From positions 2,232,001 through 2,296,000 of the forward strand of contig NZ_LR134355.1 in assembly GCF_900637205.1 (NCBI RefSeq): 64,000 bases of DNA, in the 5' to 3' direction. The position numbers and the translations under genes were made by a program. A model generated the notes under the pieces. That model was not told the DNA's origin and did no database searches. It saw nothing but the letters and a program-made list of their open reading frames with translations. Source of the DNA: Mycolicibacterium chitae (GTDB taxonomy: Bacteria > Actinomycetota > Actinomycetes > Mycobacteriales > Mycobacteriaceae). Shown one piece after another: positions 50,898 through 61,060 of this stretch; positions within the stretch are counted from its first letter, which is position 1, and every line of letters begins with the position of its first letter.

Positions 50898-52445
50898 ATG
50901 TATTTGACGCAAGGATTTCATCGGTCGTTGCAGCGCGACCCCGATGCGGTGATGACCGTGCACGGAGATCGCACCCGCACCTTCGGCGAGGTTGCTGACC
51001 GCGTTGCCCGGTTGGCCGCCGCAATTCGCCGACTCGGTGTCCGGTCGCATGACCGCGTGGGTGTACTCGCCCTCAACTCGGACCGCTACACCGAAGCGAT
51101 CCTGGCGACGGCCTGGGCTGATGCGGTTCTGACCCCGGTGAACACCCGCTGGGTCGCCGGGGAGATCGCCTACTCGTTGGCCGACTGCGAGTGCAGTGTG
51201 TTGATCGTGGACGACGCGTTCGCGCCCCTCGGTCCTGCGCTCAAGAGTCTCTATCCCGGCCTGACGACCCTCATCCACTGTGGCGACGCTCCGTGTCCGG
51301 ACGGGATGCTCAGCTACGAGGGTCTGATCGCCGAGCATGAACCCATAGCCGACGCGCGTCGGTCGGGCAGCGCTCTGGCGGGACTCTTCTACACCGGCGG
51401 CACCACCGGCTTCCCCAAAGGCGTCATGCTCAGTCACGCGAACATCGTCACCTCGGGCCTGGGCGCCGCCGGCCACGGTTTGTTCCGTGCCGGCGGCACA
51501 TATCTGCACGTCGCCCCGATGTTTCACCTCGCCGATTTCACCGGGTGGATCGTCCAGACTCTGCTGGGTGGAAAGCATGTTTCGGTGCCGGCGTTCAATC
51601 CGGACACATTGCTCGATGTGATCGAACAACAGCAGGTGACCGGTATGACCCTGGTGCCAGCGATGATCCAGGCAATCGTCGACAATCCGGGGACCGCAGG
51701 TCGGGATCTGGGCTGTGTCGAGAGCATTCTCTACGGGGGCTCACCCATTGCTCAGGGTCTGTTGAAAAAGGCCATGGACGCATTTCCCCGCGCGGGTTTC
51801 ACCCAGGCCTATGGAATGACCGAGCTGGCCGGTTTGGCGACGTTCCTGCTGCCGTCAGACCATCAACTCGGTCATTTGGAATCCGCCGGTCGAGCGCTGC
51901 TGCACACCGAAGTGCGCATCCAGAACGCCGACGGTGCAGTTCTGCCGGTCGGATCCGTCGGCGAGATCGCGGTGCGCGGCGGGAACATCATGCAGGGCTA
52001 CTGGAACCGTCCCGATGACACCGCCGCCGCCATTGTCGACGGGTGGCTGCGAACGGGAGATGTGGGGCGCCTCGATGACCAGGGTTACCTCTATATCGTC
52101 GATCGGCTCAAAGACATGATCGTCACCGGTGGCGAGAATGTGTACTCCGTGGAGGTGGAGAACGCGCTTTCCGCACACCCTGCGGTGCGCGATTGTGCGG
52201 TGATCGGCCTACCGGACGATCGCTGGGGTGAACGGGTGCACGCTGTCGTGGTGCTGCGTGAGCAGGGCACCAGCCCCGACGACCTTCGTGTGTTCGTCAA
52301 ATCGGCCATTGCCGGATACAAGACGCCCCGCACCTTCGAATTCGTCGAGTCTTTGCCGCGTACGCCGACGGGCAAGGTGCTCAAGCGAGACCTGAGAAGC
52401 GAGCGTCTCTCGACAACCGACGAGAAACCGGCGCCGGCCATCTGA
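50898..52445 (+). CDS. Acyl-CoA synthetase (FadD-type AMP-ligase)
   Basis: A 515-residue adenylate-forming ligase: P-loop FYTGGTTGFPKGVMLSHANI, YGMTELAG, and C-terminal lid (GWLRTGDVGRLDDQGYLYIVDRLKDMI ... PRTPTGKVLKRDLR). It activates a carboxylic acid to its CoA ester. Start ATG 50898 has TAGGAG eight bases away; the upstream frame is not used. It is divergent from the LuxR regulator. The product of the aldehyde dehydrogenase is a plausible substrate. Confidence 0.88.
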   Translation: MYLTQGFHRSLQRDPDAVMTVHGDRTRTFGEVADRVARLAAAIRRLGVRSHDRVGVLALNSDRYTEAILATAWADAVLTPVNTRWVAGEIAYSLADCECSVLIVDDAFAPLGPALKSLYPGLTTLIHCGDAPCPDGMLSYEGLIAEHEPIADARRSGSALAGLFYTGGTTGFPKGVMLSHANIVTSGLGAAGHGLFRAGGTYLHVAPMFHLADFTGWIVQTLLGGKHVSVPAFNPDTLLDVIEQQQVTGMTLVPAMIQAIVDNPGTAGRDLGCVESILYGGSPIAQGLLKKAMDAFPRAGFTQAYGMTELAGLATFLLPSDHQLGHLESAGRALLHTEVRIQNADGAVLPVGSVGEIAVRGGNIMQGYWNRPDDTAAAIVDGWLRTGDVGRLDDQGYLYIVDRLKDMIVTGGENVYSVEVENALSAHPAVRDCAVIGLPDDRWGERVHAVVVLREQGTSPDDLRVFVKSAIAGYKTPRTFEFVESLPRTPTGKVLKRDLRSERLSTTDEKPAPAI

Positions 52446-52532
52446 CCGTGGCCGGACCTGATAGCACTCTGGACATCGGCTGAGACCGATCGGCTGCGAC
52501 CGTCAAACCACAATCGGAAGGACTTCAATCCA

Positions 52533-53498
<966 letters not shown>

Positions 53499-53618
53499 CG
53501 TAGGCAGATCGCGCGTTCCTGGGTCAGTCGGGCCCCGGCTTCTGCAACGACCTGGGCCTACGTAATCACCGGGGCGGTGCCACCGGGTCTCGAAGCGACG
53601 TGCTGGTTGCCGCAAAAG

Positions 53619-53672
53619 AACTCACCCCGCCGAAAGTGTCCTACAGAGGATCCACTCTCGGCGGGGTGAGTT
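53619..53672. terminator. Bidirectional hairpin terminator
   Basis: A 20-base stem (53619-53638 with 53653-53672, one mismatch) with a 14-base loop. A-rich sequence precedes it (AAAAG) and TTCGGTTTTC follows, so it can stop transcription from both the aldo/keto reductase (ends 53498, plus strand) and the alcohol dehydrogenase (ends 53727, minus strand). Confidence 0.7.
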
Positions 53673-53726
53673 CGGTTTTCGTTCACCAGGCCGCTGCGCG
53701 TGAAACCAGCAAGCGGCGAACCGTTG

Positions 53727-54827
53727 TCAGGGAGTCAAAACCACCTTGACGACATCGCCGCGGTGCTGGGCGGCGGTTGCTTCGTTGATCTCGCTCAGCG
53801 GCATCGTGGTGATCAGTTTGTCGAAGGGAAACTGGCCCTTGCTGTGCAGATCCGCGAGATATGGGATGAAGGTCTTGGGGTCGGAGTCGCCCTCGACGAT
53901 GCCGCGAATAGTGATACCCAGCAGGGGTACCTGGAACAATCCGACATTGAAGCTCGCCTGCGGATCGGCGGGCACACCGAGCAAGCCGAGCACTCCCCGC
54001 ACCCCGAGCGACGCTGCCAGCTGTTCGACCACGGCCGCCACCGCCGTGGTGTCCAGAGCGTAGTCGATTCCCGACGGCGCGATGGCCCGAATCTGGGCCG
54101 AGAGTTCGCCGTCTGCCGGATCGACCACGTGTGTTGCACCCAGGTCGGCAGCCAGTTCACGCCGGCTCCGGTGTGGTTCCACCACGATGATCGTCGTGGC
54201 GGACCGAACCACCGCTGCGAGCACCGCTGACAGCCCGACCGAGCCGGCGCCCGCGATCACAATTGTCGAATTTGGTTGGACATCCAGAGAATTCAGAACG
54301 GCGCCGGCTCCTGTTTGTACGCCACAACCGAGAGGTCCTGCGAGCTCGATCGGAAAATCTTCGGGCAGTCGGACCACATTGCGTTCGCGCGCGATCGCGT
54401 GCGTGGCGAACGATGATTGGCCGAAGTAGTTGGAGCCCAGAGAATTTCCTGCGGCCGCAAGAGTCGTCGATCCGTCTGCGCGTACGCCGCCGAAGTTGGC
54501 CTCCATGAACTTGTGGCAATAGGCAGGATCCTGCTTCGAGCATTCTCGGCATTCGCCACAACTGTTGAAGCTGATGGCAACCTTGTCGCCGACAGCGACC
54601 TCCGTCACATCGGAGCCGACCGCCAGCACGGTGCCGCTGCCCTCATGGCCGAGCACACCGGGCAGCGGGAACGGTAGGTGGCCATCCCGGATGGCGATGT
54701 CGGTGTGACAGATGCCGACACCGGCGATCTGAACGAGCACCTCATCCGCGGCTGGGGGCTGCAGCTCCGCCTCGGTCATGGCGAAAGGTGAGTCGACCTT
54801 GTGTACTACTGCGGCTGAAATTTGCAT
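53727..54827 (-). CDS. Zinc-dependent alcohol dehydrogenase (aryl/allyl alcohol type)
   Basis: A 366-residue MDR alcohol dehydrogenase: catalytic zinc ligands in GVGICHTD, GHEGSGTV and LGCGVQTGAG, structural-zinc cysteines in CGECRECSKQDPAYC, and the NAD loop IAGAGSVGLSAVLA. Benzyl-alcohol and geraniol dehydrogenases share this length and style, so primary allylic or benzylic alcohol oxidation is probable. It is the downstream gene of the reductase (same strand, 55 bases) and convergent with the aldo/keto reductase. Confidence 0.9.
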   Translation of the reverse strand: MQISAAVVHKVDSPFAMTEAELQPPAADEVLVQIAGVGICHTDIAIRDGHLPFPLPGVLGHEGSGTVLAVGSDVTEVAVGDKVAISFNSCGECRECSKQDPAYCHKFMEANFGGVRADGSTTLAAAGNSLGSNYFGQSSFATHAIARERNVVRLPEDFPIELAGPLGCGVQTGAGAVLNSLDVQPNSTIVIAGAGSVGLSAVLAAVVRSATTIIVVEPHRSRRELAADLGATHVVDPADGELSAQIRAIAPSGIDYALDTTAVAAVVEQLAASLGVRGVLGLLGVPADPQASFNVGLFQVPLLGITIRGIVEGDSDPKTFIPYLADLHSKGQFPFDKLITTMPLSEINEATAAQHRGDVVKVVLTP

Positions 54828-54882
54828 GGTGTGCCTTTCTATCGCGTTCTAGCGGTGATACCGGAGCCGGGACATTTGGAAA

Positions 54883-56133
54883 TCATTGGCTCACAAAGCA
54901 TTCTTTGAAGCCCACAGCAGGGTCTGAGAGCAAGCCCGGAACCGCGCGACTGCGATCGGCGATCGCCTTCTTGCCGGCCATGAAGGATTGCGGACTGTTC
55001 GACGTCTCCACGGCGACGACGGTGTCATTTTGATCGAGATGGAAGATCGCGAACTTTCCGGTATCCGGGTCGCCGCGCACCGCGGTGACTGTGTCCGCGC
55101 GGATCAATCCTGCGATCTTGAGCTGAAGGTCGAACTGGTCCGACCAGAACCACGGCACCTCCGGGCGCGGGATCGGGCTGCCGGTGATGGCTGCGGCTAC
55201 CTGCTTGGCCTGCTCAACGGCGTTGGGGATGCTTTCCAACCGGATGGGTTCTGCGCTGTCGCCGAGGCTCCGTTGCGAAACGTCACCGATGGCGAAGATC
55301 GAGCGATCGCTGGAACGTGATTCCCCGTCGACGACGATTCCCTTGTCGCAGAGCAATCCAGCAGACCTTGCGAGCCCGTCACACGGGACAGCGCCCACGC
55401 CCACCAACACTGCGCCACAAGTGATTTCATCCCCATTGGACAGCCGAACCGCCGAGACTGCCCCGTTGCTGTCGCCGGAGAACCCGACTACGTCTGTCTC
55501 AGTGAGTATTTCGATGCCTCTACTGGCGTGCTGTCGGTGCATCAGATCCGAGAACGTCGGACTGGCCACCCGTGCCAAGATCCGATGCTCGCGCTCCAAC
55601 ACCGTCACCTTCGCCGCGCTACGGGCTGAAATTTCCGCGGCGACCTCCAGGCCGACGTATCCGCCTCCGACGATGACAACGTTGCCGGCAGTCGGCACGA
55701 TCCTGCGCAGTTGCGCAGCGTCGTCGAGGTTGCGAAGAGTGAGGATCCGCTCCAGTGAGCCACCGGGAACGTCCAGCTTGCGCGCCGTTGCCCCGGTGGC
55801 CAATACCAGGTGCTCGTAGCCGATTTCGACACCGGATGCAGTAATGATGCGTCTGGCTGGTCGGTCGATGGCGGACACCGTCGTATTCACCCGGACGTCG
55901 ATGTCTTGAGACGTGTAGAAGTCGTCGGGGCGAAGCCATTGCTCGTACTGACCCGAGAGGAACTTCTTCGACAGCGGCGGACGGTGGTAGGGCAGATGTG
56001 GCTCGGCGCCGACCAGGATGATCTGACCGCGGTATCCCTGTTGCCTCAACTGTGCAGCCAGCGTGCCACCCCCATGGCCTGCACCGACGACGACCGTCGC
56101 AGGGGAATCGGATTGTTCGAGAGCTGTCGTCAT
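54883..56133 (-). CDS. Ferredoxin reductase of the P450 system (putidaredoxin-reductase-like)
   Basis: A 416-residue FAD protein: FAD loop VVVGAGHGGGTLAAQLRQQG, NAD loop VVIVGGGYVGLEVAAEI (GxGxxG), and the C-terminal FAD motif SIFAIGDVSQR. It passes electrons from NADH to the ferredoxin at 49.0 kb, completing the P450 chain. It starts ATG 56133. Its upstream region is shared with the mce operon on the other strand. Length matches putidaredoxin and terpredoxin reductases. Confidence 0.92.
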   Translation of the reverse strand: MTTALEQSDSPATVVVGAGHGGGTLAAQLRQQGYRGQIILVGAEPHLPYHRPPLSKKFLSGQYEQWLRPDDFYTSQDIDVRVNTTVSAIDRPARRIITASGVEIGYEHLVLATGATARKLDVPGGSLERILTLRNLDDAAQLRRIVPTAGNVVIVGGGYVGLEVAAEISARSAAKVTVLEREHRILARVASPTFSDLMHRQHASRGIEILTETDVVGFSGDSNGAVSAVRLSNGDEITCGAVLVGVGAVPCDGLARSAGLLCDKGIVVDGESRSSDRSIFAIGDVSQRSLGDSAEPIRLESIPNAVEQAKQVAAAITGSPIPRPEVPWFWSDQFDLQLKIAGLIRADTVTAVRGDPDTGKFAIFHLDQNDTVVAVETSNSPQSFMAGKKAIADRSRAVPGLLSDPAVGFKECFVSQ

Positions 56134-56538
56134 GGTTCTCCGATCTCACCGGCGGCTCGACGCTGCGGGCCGTGGCTTGTCTACAGCAGGCCACACACTT
56201 ATCCATGAAGTGTCACGAAAGCACGCAGCCATTTCGCCTCCCGAAGGAGTGATTGCGCAGCCCAGAAGGGGGCAATCGGCTGGCACGCTTGGACTTGCGG
56301 CTTGTGCCGCTGAGGGGCAGGCGGCTTCCGTCCCGCATGCGTCCGGATCGGGTAGGCCGCGCATGCGCGCCGAGACGGCAAATATCGACCGAACGGGAGA
56401 GTGCGGCTACCCCAACGGGCGATGTGCGACCCGATGGAGCGCACGTAATCTGCATCACAGCAGTTATGTCAGAGATAGAACCAACACTTCCGCCGCGACG
56501 TAGTGTTGGGCCGCTGGGTCGAGGCTTATACCGCGACA

Positions 56539-56562
56539 TTGCCTCAGTCAGTGGAGAGGCAA
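56539..56562. promoter_or_regulatory. Inverted repeat TTGCCTC-N10-GAGGCAA
   Basis: A perfect 7-base inverted repeat with a 10-base spacer, about 390 bases upstream of yrbEA. It could be the site of a GntR/TetR-type regulator of the mce operon or the 55-codon ORF; no such regulator gene is nearby. Confidence 0.3.
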
Positions 56563-56590
56563 GGCGGATCGGTCACCAAAAGGGGCTGTG

Positions 56591-56758
56591 ATGGTCAGCA
56601 ACACCGAAGTGATTTTCTGCGAGGGCAACACGTCGAAGCGGTTGGCCTCGCGCTGTTCCCTCGGTCTTGCCGGCGGCCCATCGGTTGACTCCAGCGTCAA
56701 TTTCGAGTCTGACGATAGTGCCTATGTGCCAGAGGTGCAACGTTCGAACAGTGGGTGA
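56591..56758 (+). CDS. Putative 55-residue protein upstream of mce operon
   Basis: ATG 56591 is preceded by AAAAGGGG six bases away, a good ribosome site. The 55-residue product (MVSNTEVIFCEGNTSKRL...) is acidic toward the C-terminus, has no membrane segment and no family I recognise. The wobble-position bias is weak, so it may be noise or the end of a decayed gene. It ends about 60 bases before the short leader ORFs of the mce operon. Confidence 0.3.
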   Translation: MVSNTEVIFCEGNTSKRLASRCSLGLAGGPSVDSSVNFESDDSAYVPEVQRSNSG

Positions 56759-56818
56759 GGCTCGTTCGCCGGTGAGCGATGGGCCTCGGCGAATCACACG
56801 CACTTAGAAGATGAGGAT

Positions 56819-56893
56819 ATGACCACAAAACATGACCACTGGCTTCACCGCTCGGTCGAGCAGCCAGGCGCTTCACGTCGCGAGGCGCTATGA
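56819..56893 (+). CDS. 24-residue leader ORF upstream of yrbEA (first)
   Basis: ATG 56819 follows TGAGGA; 24 codons then TGA. Its stop overlaps by ATGA the start of a second short ORF, which itself overlaps the yrbEA start. Such a chain suggests translational coupling into the operon; coding evidence is only the overlap pattern. Confidence 0.3.
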   Translation: MTTKHDHWLHRSVEQPGASRREAL

Positions 56894-56955
56894 CTAATTT
56901 CGCCCCCGCTTGTCCTGACGAGTCGTGTACTCGACGCGGTCGGGTGATCGCATGA
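56890..56955 (+). CDS. 21-residue leader ORF overlapping yrbEA start (second)
   Basis: ATG 56890 overlaps the previous stop (ATGA); 21 codons (MTNFAPACPDESCTRRGRVIA) end at TGA 56953-56955, which overlaps the ATG of yrbEA at 56952. Two Cys codons are present but separated. Terminal reading could bring ribosomes to the yrbEA start. Confidence 0.3.
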   Translation: MTNFAPACPDESCTRRGRVIA

Positions 56956-57725
56956 TGCTCGCCAGTGACACCCTCACGAAACCCATCCGTGCGGTGGGGA
57001 GCTTTTTCGGCATGACGCTGGACGTGCTGGTGGGTATTGCCACGACACCCTTGGCCTGGAGGGAGTTTCTGAGTCAGTCCTGGTTCGTGGCAAGGGTTTC
57101 GATGCTGCCCGCTGTTCTCATGATCATCCCCTACGCGGTGATCAACACCTTCATCTTCAACATTCTCCTGGGTGAGTTCGGCGCCGCCGATTTCTCAGGT
57201 GCCGGCGCTGCGTTTTTCATCGTCAATCAGATCGGGCCGATCGTCACTGTATTGGTGACGGCCGGCGCAAGTGCGACGGCGATGTGCGCCGACCTGGGTG
57301 CGCGAACGATCCGCGAGGAACTGGACGCTCAACGTGTCATGGGGATCGATCCGATCCAGGCTATGGTCATCCCTCGGGTGTTGGCCGCCACCACCGTGTC
57401 GGTGGCACTGATGGGCCTGGTCGTGCTTGTGGGAATGGTTGCGTCCTTTGTCTTTTGCGTCTTCGCCTTGAATGTGTCGGCCGGTGTCTTCGTCGCCGGG
57501 ATGACGGTGGTGACCGGACTCGGTGACGTCGTCGTGTCGATCATCAAAGCCTTTCTGTTCGGGTTGGGCGCCGGCCTGATCGCCTGCTACAAGGGAATCT
57601 CGGTGGGCGGCGGACCAGCGGGTGTGGGCAATGCCGTGAACGAAACAGTCGTCTTCTCCTTCATGGTGCTCTTCACCGTCAACGTCATCGTCACCGCCAT
57701 CGGTGTCCAATTCACACTGCAATGA
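56952..57725 (+). CDS. YrbE-A, mce permease subunit
   Basis: YrbEA and YrbEB form the MlaE-like permease of mycobacterial Mce lipid importers. This 257-residue protein has five or six membrane helices and the conserved loop GASATAMCADLGARTIREELDAQRVMGIDPIQ that contacts the MceG ATPase. Start ATG 56952 or 56955; the GTG at 56925 is less likely because it adds an extra Arg-rich stretch. First core gene of the operon. Confidence 0.93.
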   Translation: MMLASDTLTKPIRAVGSFFGMTLDVLVGIATTPLAWREFLSQSWFVARVSMLPAVLMIIPYAVINTFIFNILLGEFGAADFSGAGAAFFIVNQIGPIVTVLVTAGASATAMCADLGARTIREELDAQRVMGIDPIQAMVIPRVLAATTVSVALMGLVVLVGMVASFVFCVFALNVSAGVFVAGMTVVTGLGDVVVSIIKAFLFGLGAGLIACYKGISVGGGPAGVGNAVNETVVFSFMVLFTVNVIVTAIGVQFTLQ

Positions 57726-57726
57726 G

Positions 57727-58605
57727 ATGGGACAAAACGTGACCCAGCCGACAGCCAGATCCATAGCGTCAAAACGATTTCCACGCATGGCGCGTGCCCA
57801 GGCCACGGTAGTTGGCGGATGGGACCGTTTCGGGGCGCAGACCCGGTTCTATTTCATGACCCTGGTTCGGATTCCCGACGCGGCAATTAACTACCGCCCC
57901 GAGGTGCTGCGACTGATCGCCCAGATGGGTCTGGGTTCTGGGGCACTCGCTTCGATCGGCGGCACGATTGTCATCGTCGGCTTCATGACCATGACCACCG
58001 GTGCAATCGTTGCTGCCCAGGGCTATACCCAATTTCGGTCCATCGGGGTTGAAGCCTTCACAGGCTTCGCCGCCGCCTTCTTCATCCCCCGACTGATCAT
58101 TCCTGGAACCGCCCAGGTCACCCTCACCGCAACCATCGGCGCAGGTGCCACCGCCCAGATCGGTGCAATGAAGATCAACGAGGAAGTCGACGCGCTGGAG
58201 GTCATCGGCATCCGGAGCGTGAGCTACCTGGCAGCAACGCGTGTGCTCGCCGGAACCATTGTGGTCATCCCGCTCTACGCCGTCGCTTTGATGGCGGGCT
58301 TCCTTGCCGCTCGTTACGGCACCGTTTTCGTGTACGGCCAAGCCGGAGGCGTCTATGACCACTATTTCAATACGTTCCTCAATACTCGTGACCTTGTCGT
58401 GTCCTTCGCGCAGACCATTGCGATGATCGTCGTGGTCATGCTGATCTGCACCTACTACGGCTACACCGCGGGCGGGGGCCCCGCAGGGGTGGGTGAAGCC
58501 GTGGGTCGCGCCGTGCGTGCGTCGATGGTCGTCGGCGCAATCGTGCTCATGGGAGTCACACTGGCCGTTTATGGACAGTCCGGCAATTTCCGACTGGCGG
58601 GTTGA
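57727..58605 (+). CDS. YrbE-B, mce permease subunit
   Basis: A 292-residue MlaE-family permease, partner of YrbEA. Conserved loop GAGATAQIGAMKINEEVDALEVIGI and the GGGPAGVGEAVGRAVRASM terminal region are visible. ATG 57727 is one base after the upstream stop; GTG 57739 would remove four residues and is an alternative. Fits mycobacterial YrbEB length. Confidence 0.93.
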   Translation: MGQNVTQPTARSIASKRFPRMARAQATVVGGWDRFGAQTRFYFMTLVRIPDAAINYRPEVLRLIAQMGLGSGALASIGGTIVIVGFMTMTTGAIVAAQGYTQFRSIGVEAFTGFAAAFFIPRLIIPGTAQVTLTATIGAGATAQIGAMKINEEVDALEVIGIRSVSYLAATRVLAGTIVVIPLYAVALMAGFLAARYGTVFVYGQAGGVYDHYFNTFLNTRDLVVSFAQTIAMIVVVMLICTYYGYTAGGGPAGVGEAVGRAVRASMVVGAIVLMGVTLAVYGQSGNFRLAG

Positions 58606-58607
58606 TC

Positions 58608-60032
58608 GTGAATTCTGCACCCGGGGAGCAACGCATCTCGAACCGATGGTGGCCCGTCTTTCTGATAGTGGCGGTGGTTGCCTTGGTCTTCATTGCCGCC
58701 ACGTCGTTCTTGGGTACCTTCCGGTCGGTGATACCGGTGACGTTGTCATCGGATCGATCCGGTTTGGTGTTGGAAACCGGTGCCAAGGTGAAATTGCGCG
58801 GCGTCGACGTCGGTCGGGTCAGCGAGATATCGAGTGGCGGCCAAGGCGGCGCCCAGTTGAAGCTGGACATCGACCGCGACCAGATCCGCTACATTCCCGC
58901 CAACGTCGAGGCGAAAATCGCGGTGACCACGGTGTTCGGCGCGAAGTTCGTGCAGCTCACCGCGCCCGCAGATCCCAGTCCACAACGGTTGGCGGCCGGC
59001 GCCCACTTGCGGTCCACCAACGTGACCGCTGAGGTCAACACCGTTTTCGAGAATGTCGTGGATCTTCTCGAATTGATCGATCCGGTCAAGCTGAATTCGG
59101 TTCTGACCGCCGTCGCCGATGCGGTGCGCGGGCGTGGCGAGCGGATTGGGCGGGCGACCTCGGACCTCAACGTGGTTCTGACCGAACTCAACGCTCGCAA
59201 CGATGTCTTCCGCGAAGATATCCGCTCGCTCAAGGATTTCGGCGACACCTACGATGTAGCGGCAGACGACATCGTGACCATCCTCGACACCTTGTCGACC
59301 ACGAGTTCGACGCTCGTTGAGCAGAAGGACTCTCTTGATGGATTGCTGCTCAACGCCATCGGGCTCTCACAGAGCGGAACCAGCCTGCTCGCCTCGAGTC
59401 AGCACAACCTGATCGATGCCATCAACAGCCTGGAACCGACCACGCAACTGCTCAACATGTACAGCCCAAGCTATACCTGTTCGCTGCAGGGTGCGGACTG
59501 GCTGATCGAGAACGGCAAGGGAATCTGGGGCGGTGACGGACGAACCTTCGTGGTCGACGTGGCACTTCTGCCCGGCAACGACCCTTACTCCTACCCCGAA
59601 CACCTGCCGGTCGTAGGCGCCAAGGGCGGTCCGGGTGGACGACCGGGGTGTGGGTCGCTGCCCGACGTCACCAAGAATTTCCCTGTCCGCCAGCTGATCA
59701 CCAACACCGGGTGGGGTAGGGGGCTGGACATCCGGCCCAATCCCGGGATCGGAAGTCCCTGCTACGCGAACTATCTGCCGGTTACTCGCGGCGTACCGGA
59801 ACCTCCGAGCATCCGACAGTGCTTGCCTGGCCCGGCGCCGGGTCCGGTGCCCTATCCCGGCGCGCCGCCGTACGGCGCCGCGCTCTATGGCCCCGGCGGA
59901 GTCCCGCTCTGGCCGGGAGTGCCGCCCGCCGCCCCGGCAGTTGTCCCGGCGGCGCCGGCGCCGCCGCCGGGGGCGGTACCTGCTCAGCCCGCTGCTACCC
60001 CCGTCACGTCCCAGGAAGGAGGAACACCGTGA
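58608..60032 (+). CDS. mceA: MceA-type substrate-binding protein
   Basis: A 474-residue Mce protein: one N-terminal membrane helix (VFLIVAVVALVFIAATSFL), the MlaD/Mce domain with GAKVKLRGVDVGRVSEI (about 55-72), the helical barrel region (about 110-270), and a Pro/Ala-rich C-terminal tail (about 400-474). Six such proteins (A-F) form the hollow shaft that moves hydrophobic molecules across the periplasm. GTG 58608 has GGCGGG seven bases upstream; TTG 58602 overlapping the yrbEB stop is possible. Confidence 0.92.
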   Translation: MNSAPGEQRISNRWWPVFLIVAVVALVFIAATSFLGTFRSVIPVTLSSDRSGLVLETGAKVKLRGVDVGRVSEISSGGQGGAQLKLDIDRDQIRYIPANVEAKIAVTTVFGAKFVQLTAPADPSPQRLAAGAHLRSTNVTAEVNTVFENVVDLLELIDPVKLNSVLTAVADAVRGRGERIGRATSDLNVVLTELNARNDVFREDIRSLKDFGDTYDVAADDIVTILDTLSTTSSTLVEQKDSLDGLLLNAIGLSQSGTSLLASSQHNLIDAINSLEPTTQLLNMYSPSYTCSLQGADWLIENGKGIWGGDGRTFVVDVALLPGNDPYSYPEHLPVVGAKGGPGGRPGCGSLPDVTKNFPVRQLITNTGWGRGLDIRPNPGIGSPCYANYLPVTRGVPEPPSIRQCLPGPAPGPVPYPGAPPYGAALYGPGGVPLWPGVPPAAPAVVPAAPAPPPGAVPAQPAATPVTSQEGGTP

Positions 60033-61060
60033 CCAAGGACCTCAAGCGCATCATTCTTCGCCTCAGCCTCTTCATGACCGTCTGCGCTCTGGCGCTTGCC
60101 GCGACTGTCGTGGTGTTCGGCGAGTTCCGGTTCGGAGGGGACTCCAACAAGTACAGCGCTCAGTTCACCAACGTGACCGGCCTGCGTGAGGGAGACATGG
60201 TCCGCGTCGCCGGAGTCGAGGTTGGCAAAGTCAGCCATATCGCGGTGAACCGGGACTCGACCGTCCGGGTGGATTTCACCGCCGGGCAGGAAGCGGTACT
60301 GACCAGGGGCACACGTGCCGAGATTCGCTACGACGACCTCATCGGCGGCCGCTATATGACGCTGCTCGACGGTGCGGGTGAGCCCGGCGTGCTGCGCCCG
60401 GGACAGACGATCCCGTTGGAACGGACCCAACCTGCGCTGGACTTGGATTCGGTCACCGGCGGCTTCCGGCCGTTGTTTCGGGCTCTGGATCCACAGCAGG
60501 TCAACGAATTGAGCGGTCAGTTGGTGCAGGCTCTTCAGGGCGAAGGCCCGACCATCGGGTCCTTCCTGAGTCAGGCCGCGGCAGTCACGAACACCTTGGC
60601 CGACCGTGATGTCCTGATCGGAGAGGTGGTCAACAATCTGAACGTCGTCCTGGGTTCGCTGGGCGGCCAGAGTGATCAGCTGGGCAAGGCCGTGACGAAC
60701 CTGTCGGAACTGGTCCACGGGTTGGCCGAGCGCAAGACCGACATCTCGAACGCCGTCGCCTACACGAACGCCGCGACGAGCTCGATCGCCGACCTTCTCA
60801 CCCAGACCCGTGAGCCGGTCCGCAAGATCGTCGCCGAAACCGACCGCGTCGCAGGCAATATCCTGCTCGACCACGAATACTTCGACAGGATCCTCAACGA
60901 GCTGCCCGACAAATATCGGATGCTGAATCGGCAGGGCATGTACGGCGACTATTTCAGTTTCTACTTCTGCGATGTCGTGCTGAAGCTCAACGGCAAGGGC
61001 GGCCAACCGGTCTTTGTCAAAGTTGCGGGTCAGACCACCGGGCGGTGTGCGCCGAAATGA
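60029..61060 (+). CDS. mceB: MceB-type protein
   Basis: A 343-residue Mce protein with an N-terminal helix (FMTVCALALAATVVVFGEF), Mce motif GLREGDMVRVAGVEVGKVS, IRYDDLIGGRYMTLL, and the MceB C-terminus (GDYFSFYFCDVVLKLNGKGGQP ... GRCAPK with two Cys). MceB is the short member of the set without a long tail, as seen here. GTG 60029 overlaps mceA by 4 bases; the preceding AAGGAGG fits. Confidence 0.93.
   Translation: MTKDLKRIILRLSLFMTVCALALAATVVVFGEFRFGGDSNKYSAQFTNVTGLREGDMVRVAGVEVGKVSHIAVNRDSTVRVDFTAGQEAVLTRGTRAEIRYDDLIGGRYMTLLDGAGEPGVLRPGQTIPLERTQPALDLDSVTGGFRPLFRALDPQQVNELSGQLVQALQGEGPTIGSFLSQAAAVTNTLADRDVLIGEVVNNLNVVLGSLGGQSDQLGKAVTNLSELVHGLAERKTDISNAVAYTNAATSSIADLLTQTREPVRKIVAETDRVAGNILLDHEYFDRILNELPDKYRMLNRQGMYGDYFSFYFCDVVLKLNGKGGQPVFVKVAGQTTGRCAPK

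Larger units (their letters stand above)
56134..56951. other. Long divergent region between ferredoxin reductase and mce operon
   Basis: 818 bases with no gene over 60 codons that I can support. It contains the inverted repeat at 56539-56562, a 55-codon ORF at 56591-56758 and two very short overlapping ORFs directly before yrbEA. Promoters for both divergent units should lie here; the length is more than needed for that, so a deleted regulator gene is possible. Confidence 0.45.

Noticed and set aside
56503..56688. 61-codon plus-strand frame upstream of mce
   Set aside because: Readable start (RWVEAYTATLPQSV) but no family and no ribosome site; kept only as a possible remnant.
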